Origin: Deltaproteobacteria bacterium
GTDB lineage: Bacteria; Myxococcota_A; UBA796; GCA-2862545
Assembly: GCA_016938035.1 (NCBI GenBank)
Contig: JAFGVK010000185.1
Coordinates: forward strand, 1-36,894
Direction: 5' to 3'
Length of the DNA: 36,894 nucleotides
The first letter of the stretch is position 1. Every line of letters begins with the position of its first letter. The notes beneath the pieces are model-generated. The model was not told where the DNA came from, did not search any database, and worked only from the letters and a program-made list of their open reading frames with translations. Both the position numbers and the translations under genes were made by a program. Below, piece after piece: positions 24,141 to 36,478 of this stretch.

Positions 24141-25895
24141 TCAGCGCGAGGGGGCGATGAGGGGCTCAAGCACCCCCATCAGGGTCTCGGGGAAGGCGTG
24201 GAGGGGCACGTTGGCGGCGTGGTGTGGGTAGTACGCGCGGACGTGCCCTGTCTCGGGGCCCAGCCCCATTCCGACCAGGTGCACCCCGTCCGCCATGACG
24301 CTCCGCACCGCCTTGTGGAGCTGCGCCGAGGGGTCGGGGGAGGGGCCTGTGGGTTGCCCGTCGCTGACCGCGATCAGGTAGTGGTCCGAGGCGGGGAAGT
24401 CCTGCAGGGCGCGGGCGGCCCTGAGCAGGGCGGTGGCGTCCCAGTTGTGCTGTGGGTGGTTGTGCCCCTGCGGCCGGGTGCCGGTGACCTCGCGCGGCAT
24501 CTCGCCGATCCTGGCCTTGGTGGTGGGGTCCAGGGGGGTCTGGGGATCCTTGAAGGGGATCAGCCGGTCCTGGAAGCCGTACACCGCGAAGGGGATCTGC
24601 AGGCGCTCCAGGACCTCGGCCAGCAGGACCACCCCGCGGAAGCCGTGGCGGATCCGATCCCCGTCCATCGAGCCCGAGAGGTCGAGGAGCAGCAGGAAGG
24701 CGGGGTCATGCTTGGTGGGGAGGGTCTTGCGCTGCCACATCTGGGTGTAGGCGCCTGCGTCGATCTCCACCCGCATCGCCACCCGCAGGTCCACCCGCGA
24801 GCCGTTCGGATAGCCGGGGAGCCACTGCGGGTAGGAGGCGGGGCGCAGCACCCTCTCTAGGGCGGCGACGGTTCGGTCGGCGAGGGGGGCCACGTCCCTG
24901 GCTGCCGCCTCGTAGCTGTCGGTGGGAGGGGGGGCGATGGCGTCGTCCAGGGCGCGGCGGGTCTCGTCGTCTAGCTCGGTGACACTGGGCTCTCCGCCCT
25001 GGGGGGCGCTGTCCCTGGTGGGGGCCCTGCCCCGGCGCCCGGCGGCCCTGTGCTCTCCGAGCTGCTCCAGCAGCCTCGACTCCTCCCGCTGGCGATCGCG
25101 GTCGCTGCCGGCGGAGGCCCGCAGCAGCGCGAGGTACTCGGGCACCACCCCGGTCCAGAGCAGCCGGTAGGCCTCGTAGGCGGAGACCCTGATGAGCTGC
25201 TCCAGGGCGTCGGGGGGGAGGTGGGCGTCCTGGGGGGCGTAGAGGGTGTGGACTGGCGAGGCGCGGTAGCGGACTAGGTCGTCGAGGGTGATCTCAGCCG
25301 AGGTGGGGGGGCGCTGGGCGATCACCGCCTGCCTCGCCTCCCTGGTGCGCTCCAGGGCCAGGGCTGGGCGCGGCGCTACCGTGGGGTTGGGGACCCCGTG
25401 CCACCACTCGTAGATCGCCCCCAGGGTGAACTGGGCCATCCACGGCTGGCCCGCGAGGGAGCCCTGGTCGCGCCCAAGCCACCGGCCCACCAGGGGGAGC
25501 CCGCGCAGGGAGGCGCCCGCGCTGGGAAACAGGCGGTCGTTGTAGCGGGCGATCCAGGGGATGGTGCCGGGGAAGCGGAGCTGGAGCCACGCCTCGATCC
25601 GGCAGTCCTCCAGGGCGTTGAACAGGGCGCCGATGCCGGGGCGCTGGAGCAGGTCCTGCGGCACGAGCTCCAGGTAGCGGGTGACCGCGACGTGGGCCGC
25701 CTCGTGGCAGGTGAGGCCTCGCAGATCGTCGGGGTGGCGCCGCGTCAGGTCCGTGGGGTCGACGAAGATCCCGTTGACGGTGCGGTTGTAGAACCACCCG
25801 CCCCCCGCCTGTCCCACCTCTAGCGAGACGCCGGCGTCCATCGACACCGCCCTCGCCAGGGCCAGCAGCTCCTCTGTCGCGACCGCCTGGTCCAC
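24141..25895 (-). CDS. VWA-domain protein with N-terminal HExxH metallopeptidase-like region
   Basis: 584 residues from a GTG with GGAGG 4 nt before it. The N-terminal region has HEAAH at 64-68 (LTCHEAAHVAVTRYLE) and, about 30 residues on, FNALEDCRIEAW with Glu96 and Glu101 as possible third zinc ligands. This layout recalls putative metallopeptidase/VWA proteins of the DUF2201, NorD and CobT kind. The middle is a charged linker. The C-terminal von Willebrand A domain (about 398-570) has an intact MIDAS start DLSGSMDG (Asp405, Ser407, Ser409). By analogy with ViaA-RavA and CobT-CobS, it should bind the AAA+ protein of the same operon. Whether the HEAAH is catalytic or structural is open. It is the first gene of the four-gene unit. 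Confidence 0.85.
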   Translation of the reverse strand: MDQAVATEELLALARAVSMDAGVSLEVGQAGGGWFYNRTVNGIFVDPTDLTRRHPDDLRGLTCHEAAHVAVTRYLELVPQDLLQRPGIGALFNALEDCRIEAWLQLRFPGTIPWIARYNDRLFPSAGASLRGLPLVGRWLGRDQGSLAGQPWMAQFTLGAIYEWWHGVPNPTVAPRPALALERTREARQAVIAQRPPTSAEITLDDLVRYRASPVHTLYAPQDAHLPPDALEQLIRVSAYEAYRLLWTGVVPEYLALLRASAGSDRDRQREESRLLEQLGEHRAAGRRGRAPTRDSAPQGGEPSVTELDDETRRALDDAIAPPPTDSYEAAARDVAPLADRTVAALERVLRPASYPQWLPGYPNGSRVDLRVAMRVEIDAGAYTQMWQRKTLPTKHDPAFLLLLDLSGSMDGDRIRHGFRGVVLLAEVLERLQIPFAVYGFQDRLIPFKDPQTPLDPTTKARIGEMPREVTGTRPQGHNHPQHNWDATALLRAARALQDFPASDHYLIAVSDGQPTGPSPDPSAQLHKAVRSVMADGVHLVGMGLGPETGHVRAYYPHHAANVPLHAFPETLMGVLEPLIAPSR

Positions 25896-25928
25896 AGCGC
25901 CTCCGATCAGCCCACACCATAGCTCCCG

Positions 25929-25951
25929 AGGGGGGCAGTTTTCGACCCCCT
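25929..25951 (-). terminator. G/C hairpin between the acyltransferase and the VWA operon
   Basis: AGGGGG (25929-25934) pairs with CCCCCT (25946-25951) around an 11-nt loop, in the 81-bp gap after the acyltransferase stop. It may separate that gene from the four-gene operon. There is no T-run, so confidence is low. Confidence 0.35.
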
Positions 25952-25976
25952 GAGCGAAAGGAGCCGTGGATGGGGA

Positions 25977-27065
25977 TCAGGGCGCAGGCGCGCCGGCCGG
26001 GACAGGGTGCAGGGCGTGCCGCTTGGCCCGCATCGCGGGGCGCTCCACCAGCCGCCATGACAGGCCAGCCAGGAGGAAGCTGAGCACCAGGGCCAGGGCC
26101 AGCGAGGCGATGTTGCCGGAGACACCGTAGTAGAGGAGCAGGTTCACCACCGGCATGTGGTAGATGTAGACGCCGTAGGAGATGTCGTTGCGCCGGAGCA
26201 GCCGCTCGCCCAGGTGGGGCAGGGTGTAGGTGAAGGCCAGCACGGTGAAGATCAGCGGCAGGTAGAGCACGGGGTGGACGCCGTTCCCGCTGTTCAGGCC
26301 CAGCGAGGTGCCGGCCCACGCGAGCGCCAGGTAGGCGGGGAGCGCGACGAGGAGCCGGCCCTGCACCCAGGGGAGCAGCTGACGCAGGTGTCGCTGTGCC
26401 AGCACCCCCAGCAGGAACATGTACAGCCAGGGGATCAGGCTCACCCCCAGCAGCTTGAATTGGACCATGTCCCCGTAGGTGGGCAGCAGGTGGAAGTAGA
26501 CCCTGTTGATGACCAGGAACACCAGCACCATCGAGAGCAGGGCGGTGTTCGTCCCGACGCGGAGCCGCTCCAGCGGGCGCAGGAACAGGTACAGCAGCGG
26601 GATGAAGGCGTAGAACTGCAGCTCCACCGCGATGGTCCACAGGCTGCCGTTGAGGACCCCCACCCCAAATCCCCGCATGAATTCGGGGTTGTAGAAGGGG
26701 AGGAAGGTCGCCTGCGCCGCCGCCCAGATCGCCACCTGCGCGGCGCTGACCGAGGCGAGGTAGCCCGTCGCGATCACCGCCAGGAAGGAGAGGGCGACGT
26801 TGGTCCAGAGGGCGGGGTAGATGCGGAGCCCCCGGTTCAGGGCGTACTCTCGGAGCACGGGGTTGTGCTCGTAGGAGCGGGAGATCAGCAGCCCCGACAC
26901 GAAGAAGAAGATCGGCACCCCGGGGAACCAGCCCAGGAGCTGCACCCACCACGCCTCCCCTGTGCCCAGCCCGAGGTGGTGGGCGCCGTGGAGCACGGCC
27001 ACCTGGGTCGCGGCGAACAGGCGCAGCAGGTCGAGGTTGTTGACGCGGAAGGGATCCAGGGACAT
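25977..27065 (-). CDS. Acyltransferase 3 family membrane O-acyltransferase
   Basis: 362 residues with about ten hydrophobic helices, of the OafA/NodX/YrhL type that O-acetylate surface sugars or lipids. It has the N-terminal LDLLRLFAATQVAVLHGAHH with the conserved catalytic His, GVPIFFFVSGLLISRSY, and the Arg-rich NRGLRIYPALW motif. The ATG at 27065 is followed at once by the family's usual MSLDPFRVNNLDLLR. It is upstream of the VWA operon on the same strand with an 81-bp gap holding a hairpin, so I regard it as a separate unit. Its substrate is unknown. Confidence 0.9.
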   Translation of the reverse strand: MSLDPFRVNNLDLLRLFAATQVAVLHGAHHLGLGTGEAWWVQLLGWFPGVPIFFFVSGLLISRSYEHNPVLREYALNRGLRIYPALWTNVALSFLAVIATGYLASVSAAQVAIWAAAQATFLPFYNPEFMRGFGVGVLNGSLWTIAVELQFYAFIPLLYLFLRPLERLRVGTNTALLSMVLVFLVINRVYFHLLPTYGDMVQFKLLGVSLIPWLYMFLLGVLAQRHLRQLLPWVQGRLLVALPAYLALAWAGTSLGLNSGNGVHPVLYLPLIFTVLAFTYTLPHLGERLLRRNDISYGVYIYHMPVVNLLLYYGVSGNIASLALALVLSFLLAGLSWRLVERPAMRAKRHALHPVPAGAPAP

Positions 27066-27677
27066 GGCGCCTCTCTGGGCGATGCGCCCTTGTCTTCATG
27101 AGGTGTAGCGAGGCCACTGTCAAGCGATATCCGGCCCCCGCCGCGCGCAGGCTGCGTGGCTGGGGAGTGGGACCTCTCTCCGCTGCCCCGGCGCGGACGG
27201 TGCGGCGCGCTGGGGCGGTGACGCCGCCCCCGCAGCGGCTGCGGCGCGCAGCCCGCCGGTTGGATCGGGTCGTCAGCGGTGTCGGCGGTCCCCCCTGTTG
27301 GAGCGCTGGACGGGGCCGAGAGGACCAGGCCACCGCGTCGGTGAACACGCGGTCCCGGCGGGTCGGGGCCAGCGCTGTGGGGCCGGTGCTCCTAGGCCGT
27401 GTGCCCTGGCCACCGCCGCGTGGATCGCCGTGGCGCGCGTGCTCCCTCCTGGAGGCGAGGGGCTGGAGGCGGTGGTCATGACGACCCCCCCCTGTGTTGG
27501 CCTCGGCCCAGGGGCCAGCCCGGCCTGTGCTCAGGGGGCCCGCGGGCGCGCGTGTCGACAAGGGCGCCCCCGGCGAGAGGGCGCCGTGGGTGTAGCGGCG
27601 CCCACCTCAGCGGCGGGCACCTCCCTCTGCACCCCCACGTCGGGATAGGTGGAGGTCTTCACTCCGGAGGACGCGCC
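27066..27677. other. Long divergent intergenic region; no gene seen
   Basis: About 610 bp between the acyltransferase and bcp starts. It is very GC-rich. Open frames are low-complexity and match nothing. It includes a perfect 7-bp stem GGCGCCC/GGGCGCC at 27563-27585. Two outward promoters must lie here but none is recognisable. Confidence 0.55.
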
Positions 27678-28145
27678 ATGCTCGAGCTAGGAACCACCCC
27701 CGCCCCCTTCACCCTCCTCGACCAGCGCGGGGAGGAGCTCACCTGGGCGTCCCTCCGCGGGGCGCCGGTGGTGGTGTTCTTCTACCCCAAGGCCAGCACC
27801 CCTGGCTGTACCACCGAGGCTTGCGCTTTTCGCGATCTCAGCGGTGAATTTGCGGCCCGCGGGGCGGCGGTGATCGGGGTGAGCGCCGACACCGTGAAGC
27901 GCCAGTCCGGCTTCGCCACCAAGTACGAGCTCAATATGCCCCTGCTCGCAGACACAGAGCGGCTCGTCATCGAGCCCTGGGGGGTGTGGCAGGAGAAGAA
28001 GAACTACGGCAAGACCTACATGGGCATTGTCCGCAGCACCTTCCTCTTCGACGGGGAGGGGCGGCTGGTCCACCTGTGGAGCCCCGTGAAGGTCAAGGGT
28101 CACGTAGAGGCGGTGCTGGCGCGGCTGGATGAGCTGCTGGGCTAG
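27678..28145 (+). CDS. bcp: Thioredoxin-dependent thiol peroxidase (Bcp/PrxQ)
   Basis: 155 residues, the usual length. The ATG at 27678 follows CGGAGG. It reduces hydroperoxides using a peroxidatic Cys44 in STPGCTTEAC and a resolving Cys49 five residues on, the atypical 2-Cys PrxQ arrangement. VVVFFYPKASTPGC and LADTERLVIEPWGVW fit the family. Its last 53 nt overlap the convergent 158-residue gene. Confidence 0.96.
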   Translation: MLELGTTPAPFTLLDQRGEELTWASLRGAPVVVFFYPKASTPGCTTEACAFRDLSGEFAARGAAVIGVSADTVKRQSGFATKYELNMPLLADTERLVIEPWGVWQEKKNYGKTYMGIVRSTFLFDGEGRLVHLWSPVKVKGHVEAVLARLDELLG

Positions 28146-28569
28146 GCGCCGCCTCGATCCCCTCCACCAGCGCCCGGAGCTGCTCCCTGGTCAGGTCCCA
28201 GCTCTCGGTCGCTCGCCCCTCCGCGGTGGCGCGGTGGCGGGTGATCTCCACGGCCCCTGGCGCTAGCTGGACCTCGAAGTAGCGCCCCTCTCTCACCTGC
28301 TCCCGAGGGGTCCTGAGCACCGCGCCGCCCAGGGCGGGCGCCACCTCCAGCGGCACCACGGGGACCAACCCCGCCAGGGCCTCCGGCAGGCGATCCGCCT
28401 CGGCGGCCACGTCGCGTGGGGTGGCGTGCTCCACGCGCAGGCGCCTGAGCCTCACCCCCACCGGCCCCGCGGCGAGCACCTCTGCCTCGGCCCGCGATCC
28501 GTCCGGGCGCTGGGCTGTGATCGAGCCGGTGCCGGTGATCTGCTGGTCGAGGTGGGAGGCGAGGTCCAT
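28093..28569 (-). CDS. Hypothetical protein at the end of the PrkA-YeaH-SpoVR operon
   Basis: 158 residues from the ATG at 28569, 8 nt after the spoVR-like stop, with AGGA upstream. It begins MDLASHLDQQITGTGSITAQ and reads as an all-beta domain (AEVLAAGPVGVRLRRLRVEH, RYFEVQLAPGAVEITRH) followed by an acidic helix (DLTREQLRALVEGIEA). No family is recognised; cysteines and catalytic motifs are absent. Its spacing makes cotranscription with SpoVR nearly certain, so it may be a lineage-specific partner. It overlaps bcp tail-to-tail by 53 nt. Confidence 0.7.
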   Translation of the reverse strand: MDLASHLDQQITGTGSITAQRPDGSRAEAEVLAAGPVGVRLRRLRVEHATPRDVAAEADRLPEALAGLVPVVPLEVAPALGGAVLRTPREQVREGRYFEVQLAPGAVEITRHRATAEGRATESWDLTREQLRALVEGIEAAPSPAAHPAAPAPPLRDP

Positions 28570-28577
28570 CGGGCGTC

Positions 28578-30101
<1,524 letters not shown>

Positions 30102-30102
30102 G

Positions 30103-31185
30103 CTACCTCCCCTTGCCGAGCAGCTCTCGGATGGACTGCATGATGCCGTCGCGGTCCTTGATCCGCGAGAGGGTGACGGCCTCCTCTCCAGAGAAGGCGC
30201 CCTCGAGATCCTTGATGAACTGCCCCGAGCCGTAGGTGGAGTCCACCTGCGCGTAGGAGAATTGGTTGGAGAGCGGGATGATCTTGTCTCGGAGCAGGTC
30301 GAGGCACAGGCGCGTGTCGGACTTGGACCAGTTGTCGCCGTCGGAGAAGTGGAAGGGGTAGATGTTCCACTCAGAGGGTGGGTATTCGGCCTCCAGGATC
30401 TCTACCGCGAGCTTGTAGGCGGAGGAGATCAGGGTCCCCCCCGACTCTCTGGTGCGGAAGAAGGTCTCGCGGTCTACCTCGCGGGCGGTGGCGTCGTGGA
30501 TGATGAACCGGGTCTCGACGTCTTGGTAGTTGTGGCGAATCCAGGCGTCGATCCAGAAGGCCTCCGAGCGGACGATCTCCTTCTGCTCCTTCCCCATGCT
30601 GCCGGAGACGTCCATCATGTAGAGGAGCAGGGCGGCGGACCGGGGCTCCGTCTCCTCGACGAAGGTGCGATAGCGCTGATCGGCGCGGATGGGGACGATC
30701 TTCGGGCGTGAGGGGTCGTAGCTGCCCGCGATGATCGCGCGCGTGAGGGCCCGGCGGTAGGTGCGCTTGAAGTGGCGGAGGGACTCCGGGCCGGTGGTCG
30801 CGATGCCCTTGTAGCGGTGGCGCTTGGAGGCCGCTTGCGCCTCTCCCCGCGGCAGGATGCGGGGCAGCTCCAGCTCCTCGCCCATGATCTGCGCCAGCTC
30901 GTCGACGGTGAGCTCCGTCTCTAGGACGTGCTCCCCTGCCGCGTCTCCCGCCTGCTGTCCCTGCCCCGCCTGGTCCCCTGGCTCCCCCTCGCCCTGCCCC
31001 ACGCCCTTGGGGTTGGGCCCGTAGCGGAGGCGAGGGATGCCGATCTGTGGGAGGGGGATCGAGACCAGCTTGTCGCCCTTGCGCGCGATCATCTCGCCCG
31101 AGCTCATGTATTTGCGAAGATCGCGGCGGATGCGCCCCTTCACGATCTCGCGGAAGCGATCGAGGTCCCGGTCGATGTTGAGCAT
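30103..31185 (-). CDS. YeaH/YhbH family (DUF444) VWA-like protein
   Basis: 360 residues from the ATG at 31185 after AGGAGG, 9 nt from the PrkA stop. The N-terminus [20 protein letters not shown] and the VWA-like [14 protein letters not shown] (Asp192, Ser194, Ser196) are typical of DUF444. A low-complexity Gly/Gln/Glu linker lies at about 70-90. The protein partners with the PrkA AAA kinase in many bacteria. It is the middle gene of the operon. Confidence 0.95.
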   Translation of the reverse strand: MLNIDRDLDRFREIVKGRIRRDLRKYMSSGEMIARKGDKLVSIPLPQIGIPRLRYGPNPKGVGQGEGEPGDQAGQGQQAGDAAGEHVLETELTVDELAQIMGEELELPRILPRGEAQAASKRHRYKGIATTGPESLRHFKRTYRRALTRAIIAGSYDPSRPKIVPIRADQRYRTFVEETEPRSAALLLYMMDVSGSMGKEQKEIVRSEAFWIDAWIRHNYQDVETRFIIHDATAREVDRETFFRTRESGGTLISSAYKLAVEILEAEYPPSEWNIYPFHFSDGDNWSKSDTRLCLDLLRDKIIPLSNQFSYAQVDSTYGSGQFIKDLEGAFSGEEAVTLSRIKDRDGIMQSIRELLGKGR

Positions 31186-31194
31186 GGGATCCTC

Positions 31195-33225
<2,031 letters not shown>

Positions 33226-33577
33226 GGTTCCTCCGAGGTGGGCCGCCGGGCTCGGTGGCGTGGAGGAACTACCTGCCCGGCCGCGTGAGGCGGGACGTCT
33301 GACCAGCGTCTGGGTGCAGAGCGGGAGGATGAGGTGATCGAGAGCAGGCGCTCCTCTCACCTATAGTATCGGCCAGACCGGCCCCGATGCGCTGCAACGG
33401 AATCCACTTTGATGACATGAACGGGTCAAAGTCTGTAACGGGGGGTGCGCTGGCTCCCCCGCCGGGCGGCGCGGCGGCGCCTGGGGGGAGTGAAAAATAC
33501 CGGGAAATAGCGAGGGTGAAGACCGGGCCACTGCGTTACTCCCGCCCCCTTCCTCCCACACGTGTAAAGGAGCTGTC
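33226..33577. promoter_or_regulatory. Divergent regulatory region between prkA and malic enzyme
   Basis: 352 bp without a gene. It holds TATAGT at 33362-33367 (one base off a TATAAT box, plus strand, no good -35), a bulged hairpin 33368-33388 (ATCGG...CCGAT), and an inverted repeat CTTTGA-N13-TCAAAG at 33407-33431 containing TTGATG. It is locally AT-richer than its surroundings, as expected for promoters. I cannot assign a sigma class or a regulator. Confidence 0.45.
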
Positions 33578-35293
33578 ATGGACTTCTCTTTCAAGATCGA
33601 TCCGACCACTTGGCAGGAGTACCTGTCGGTACACACCAAGGGGACCTGTCTCCTCCTCAACCCCTTCATCAACAAGGGGGCGGCCTTCACCACCGCTGAG
33701 CGGCGGCAGCTGGACCTGAACGGCTTGCTGCCTCCGGTGGTGGCGACGATGGAGACTCAGCTCAGCCGCAGCTACGCCGCCTTCCGGAACAAGCAGGACG
33801 ACCTGGAGAAGTACATCTACCTGGCGGGCCTGCACGATCGGAACGAGACCCTGTTCTTCCGCCTGGTGCACGAGCACATCGAGGAGATGATGCCGATCGT
33901 CTACACCCCGGTGGTGGGCCTGGCTTGCCAGAGGTGGTCCGCGATCTTCCGCAAGCCCCGGGGGATCTACATCTCCCTGGACCACAAGGGCTTCATCGCG
34001 GACGTGCTCCGCAACTCCGATGTCACCCACCCCTCGGTGATCGTGGTGACCGATGGCGAGCGCATCCTCGGGCTGGGCGACCAGGGCGCGGGCGGCATGG
34101 GCATCCCGGTGGGCAAGCTGGCGCTCTACACCCTCTGCGCGGGCGTCTCTCCCTACAGCGTCATCCCCATCACCATCGACGTCGGGACGGACAACGCCGG
34201 CCTGCTCAACGACCCCCTCTACATCGGCCTGCGCCAGCGGCGCCTGCGGGGTGAGGCCTACCAGGCGTTCATCGACGAGTTCGTCGAGGCGGTCAAGGAG
34301 GTCTTCCCCGACGTCATCCTGCAGTGGGAGGACTTCCTCAAGGGCAACGCCATCCACCAGCTCAACCGTTTCAAGGACGAGCTGTGCACCTTCAACGACG
34401 ACATCCAGGGTACCGCCGGGGTCGTGGTGGCTGGCCTGCTGTCCGCGATGCGGATCCAGGACAGCTGCCTGACCGAGCACCGGGTGCTCTTCGGTGGCGC
34501 CGGGGCCGCGGCGCAGGGGATCGCCGAGCTGATCGCGAACGCGATGATGGCCCAGGGGCTGACGCAGGAGCAGGCGCGGGCGCGCATCGCGATGGTGGAC
34601 AGCCAGGGGCTGGTGCTCAGGGGCCGGCCCGGGCTGTCGGACTTCAAGGAAGATCTCGCCCAGCCGGCGGAGCTGGTGGCAGGTTGGGACGTGGCCGACC
34701 CCGAGCACATCACCCTCGCGGAGGCGGTGCGCGGCTTCAAGCCCACGATCCTCCTCGGGACCACGGGGATGCCCAACACCTTCACCGAGGAGATCTTGGT
34801 GCAGATGGGCAAGAACCACGAGCGCCCAGTGATCTTCCCGCTCTCGAACCCCACCTCTCAGGCGGAGTGCACTCCCACCGAGGCGCTGCGCGCCACCGGC
34901 GGCAGGGCGCTGGTCGCGACCGGCAGCCCCTTCGACCCGGTCGAGATGGATGGTGTGGTGCACCGCATCGGGCAGGGCAACAACGCCTACATCTTCCCCG
35001 GTGTCGGGCTCGGGCTCACCGTCTCGCGCACCCGCAGGGTCACCAACGGGATGTTCCTGGCCGCCGCGCGCGCGCTGGCCGGGCAGCTCTCTGACGAGGA
35101 TTTGGCCGAGAACGCGCTGTATCCCCGCCTGATCCGGATCCGCGAGGTCTCCCACGCGGTGGCCTGCGCGACCATCCGCCAGGCGGTGGCGGAGGGCCAC
35201 GCGGACAAGGACCAGCTCGACCTGCTCGAGACGCGGGTCGAGCGCGCGATGTGGTACCCTGAGTACCTGCCGGTTCGCTTCGAGGCCGAGTAA
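33578..35293 (+). CDS. maeA: NAD-dependent malic enzyme (oxaloacetate-decarboxylating)
   Basis: 571 residues, close to E. coli MaeA (565) and unlike the longer MaeB fusions. The ATG at 33578 follows AAAGGAG. It converts malate to pyruvate and CO2 with reduction of NAD. Signatures: VVVTDGERILGLGDQGAGGM (malic enzyme N-terminal domain), FNDDIQGTAGVV (metal site), nucleotide-binding VLFGGAGAAAQGIAELI, and IFPLSNPTSQAECTP. It could feed pyruvate and acyl-CoA metabolism with the ferredoxin oxidoreductase, but the two are not linked in position. Confidence 0.96.
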   Translation: MDFSFKIDPTTWQEYLSVHTKGTCLLLNPFINKGAAFTTAERRQLDLNGLLPPVVATMETQLSRSYAAFRNKQDDLEKYIYLAGLHDRNETLFFRLVHEHIEEMMPIVYTPVVGLACQRWSAIFRKPRGIYISLDHKGFIADVLRNSDVTHPSVIVVTDGERILGLGDQGAGGMGIPVGKLALYTLCAGVSPYSVIPITIDVGTDNAGLLNDPLYIGLRQRRLRGEAYQAFIDEFVEAVKEVFPDVILQWEDFLKGNAIHQLNRFKDELCTFNDDIQGTAGVVVAGLLSAMRIQDSCLTEHRVLFGGAGAAAQGIAELIANAMMAQGLTQEQARARIAMVDSQGLVLRGRPGLSDFKEDLAQPAELVAGWDVADPEHITLAEAVRGFKPTILLGTTGMPNTFTEEILVQMGKNHERPVIFPLSNPTSQAECTPTEALRATGGRALVATGSPFDPVEMDGVVHRIGQGNNAYIFPGVGLGLTVSRTRRVTNGMFLAAARALAGQLSDEDLAENALYPRLIRIREVSHAVACATIRQAVAEGHADKDQLDLLETRVERAMWYPEYLPVRFEAE

Positions 35294-35314
35294 CACGCTA
35301 CCCCGGGGGGTGAG

Positions 35315-36370
35315 GTGAGAGGCGCAGCGCTCGCAGTCCTCTCACTCCTCCTCGGGTGCGACCCCGGCGCGGTGGCGCCTCGCGGCGCCGAGCGCCACTG
35401 GGTGCCCACCGCCGACGGCGCGTGGGTGAGCCTAAGGCGCTACCCCGCGCCAGGGCGGCCCCCTGTGGTGCTCTGCCACGGGATCTCGTCCAACCACCGG
35501 TTCTGGGATCTGGAGCCGGGGCGCAGCCTCGCGCTCTACCTCAGCGCCAGCGGCTTCGACGTGTGGAACCTTGACCTGCGCGGGCACGGCCTGGCGGAGC
35601 GGGGGCCGGACGGCCTCCCGCCCCCCGCGGGGTGGACCCTCGATCAGTACGGTGCGTACGACCTCCCCGCGGCCTTCGACTACGTGACCCGCGCTACCGG
35701 CGCGGATCGCCTGGGCTATGTGGGCCACTCCATGGGGGGCATCGCGCTGGCGGGGGCGCTGGCGGAGGGCGCGGTGCCCGCGTTGGGAGCGGCGGTGCTC
35801 GTGGGGAGCCCCCTGTCCTTCGCGGACCCGGCCGCACCCCTCGCGGTCTCACTGAGGGCGGCGGGGCTGGCGGCGGCGCTTCCCTCCCTGCCCTCCGGCG
35901 CGGGGGCCTCGCTGCTCGCCAGGACCGGAGGGGCTGGTGCCCTGCTCCCACACCTCTACCGCGAGGACAACCTGGCCGCCGACGCGGCGCGGCGGATGCT
36001 CGCGAGCGTGGTGTCGCCACTGTCCTCGGGGGAGCTGGTCCAGTTTGGGAGGGCCGCGGAGGACGGAGAGCTTCGCCGGGCGCGGGACGGGGCGGTCCTG
36101 CGCCAGCTGCTGGGGGAGGTGACCGTGCCCACCCTCTTCCTGGCCGGCGCCTCCGACGCGATCGCGACCCCGCGGCAGGTGTGGGCCTTCCACCAGGCCA
36201 TGCCCGCAGCGGAGCGGGGCTTCGTGCTGCTCTCGCGGGACCGGGGCTTCGCGAGGGACTACGGGCACCTGGATCTGGGGCTGGGGGACCGCGCTCAGGG
36301 GGAGGTGTACCCGCTGGTGGCCCGCTGGCTCTGGACACACCAGGGCCCGCTGCCCCACCCTGTGAGGTAG
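35315..36370 (+). CDS. Alpha/beta-hydrolase lipoprotein
   Basis: 351 residues from a GTG at 35315, 21 nt after malic enzyme. The signal peptide ends in a lipobox LLLGC (about Cys15). The hydrolase fold is complete: oxyanion region VLCHGISSNHRFW, nucleophile Ser139 in GHSMGG, Asp281 in GASDAIATP and His318 in YGHLDLGLG. The N-terminal pattern resembles lysosomal-lipase-like and polyhydroxyalkanoate or esterase relatives that act on lipid or ester substrates. The substrate is unknown. A terminator-like hairpin at 36435-36453 follows. Confidence 0.88.
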   Translation: MRGAALAVLSLLLGCDPGAVAPRGAERHWVPTADGAWVSLRRYPAPGRPPVVLCHGISSNHRFWDLEPGRSLALYLSASGFDVWNLDLRGHGLAERGPDGLPPPAGWTLDQYGAYDLPAAFDYVTRATGADRLGYVGHSMGGIALAGALAEGAVPALGAAVLVGSPLSFADPAAPLAVSLRAAGLAAALPSLPSGAGASLLARTGGAGALLPHLYREDNLAADAARRMLASVVSPLSSGELVQFGRAAEDGELRRARDGAVLRQLLGEVTVPTLFLAGASDAIATPRQVWAFHQAMPAAERGFVLLSRDRGFARDYGHLDLGLGDRAQGEVYPLVARWLWTHQGPLPHPVR

Positions 36371-36434
36371 CGCTCTGCCTTGTTCAGGGGCGCGCGCTCA
36401 TCGAGGGGCCTGCCCCGTGGCCGCGCCCCACCCT

Positions 36435-36453
36435 CTCCCGCTGTGGCCGGGAG
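36435..36453. terminator. GC hairpin between convergent genes
   Basis: CTCCCG (36435-36440) pairs with CGGGAG (36448-36453) around a 7-nt loop. It lies between the stops of the hydrolase and of the small minus-strand gene and may terminate both ways. Confidence 0.4.
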
Positions 36454-36478
36454 CGGAGTGGCGCACACCGCAGGAGGG

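Noticed and set aside
22568-24160. Plus-strand frame opposite the HEAT protein
   Set aside because: Antisense to regular HEAT repeats; repetitive composition with no family signs.
33226-33577. Sigma-54 promoter for the prkA operon
   Set aside because: A TGG...TTGC-like string on the minus strand has the wrong GG-to-GC spacing (10 instead of 12).
33536-35296. 586-codon minus-strand frame opposite malic enzyme
   Set aside because: Malic enzyme is unambiguous on the plus strand; the antisense protein is low-complexity.
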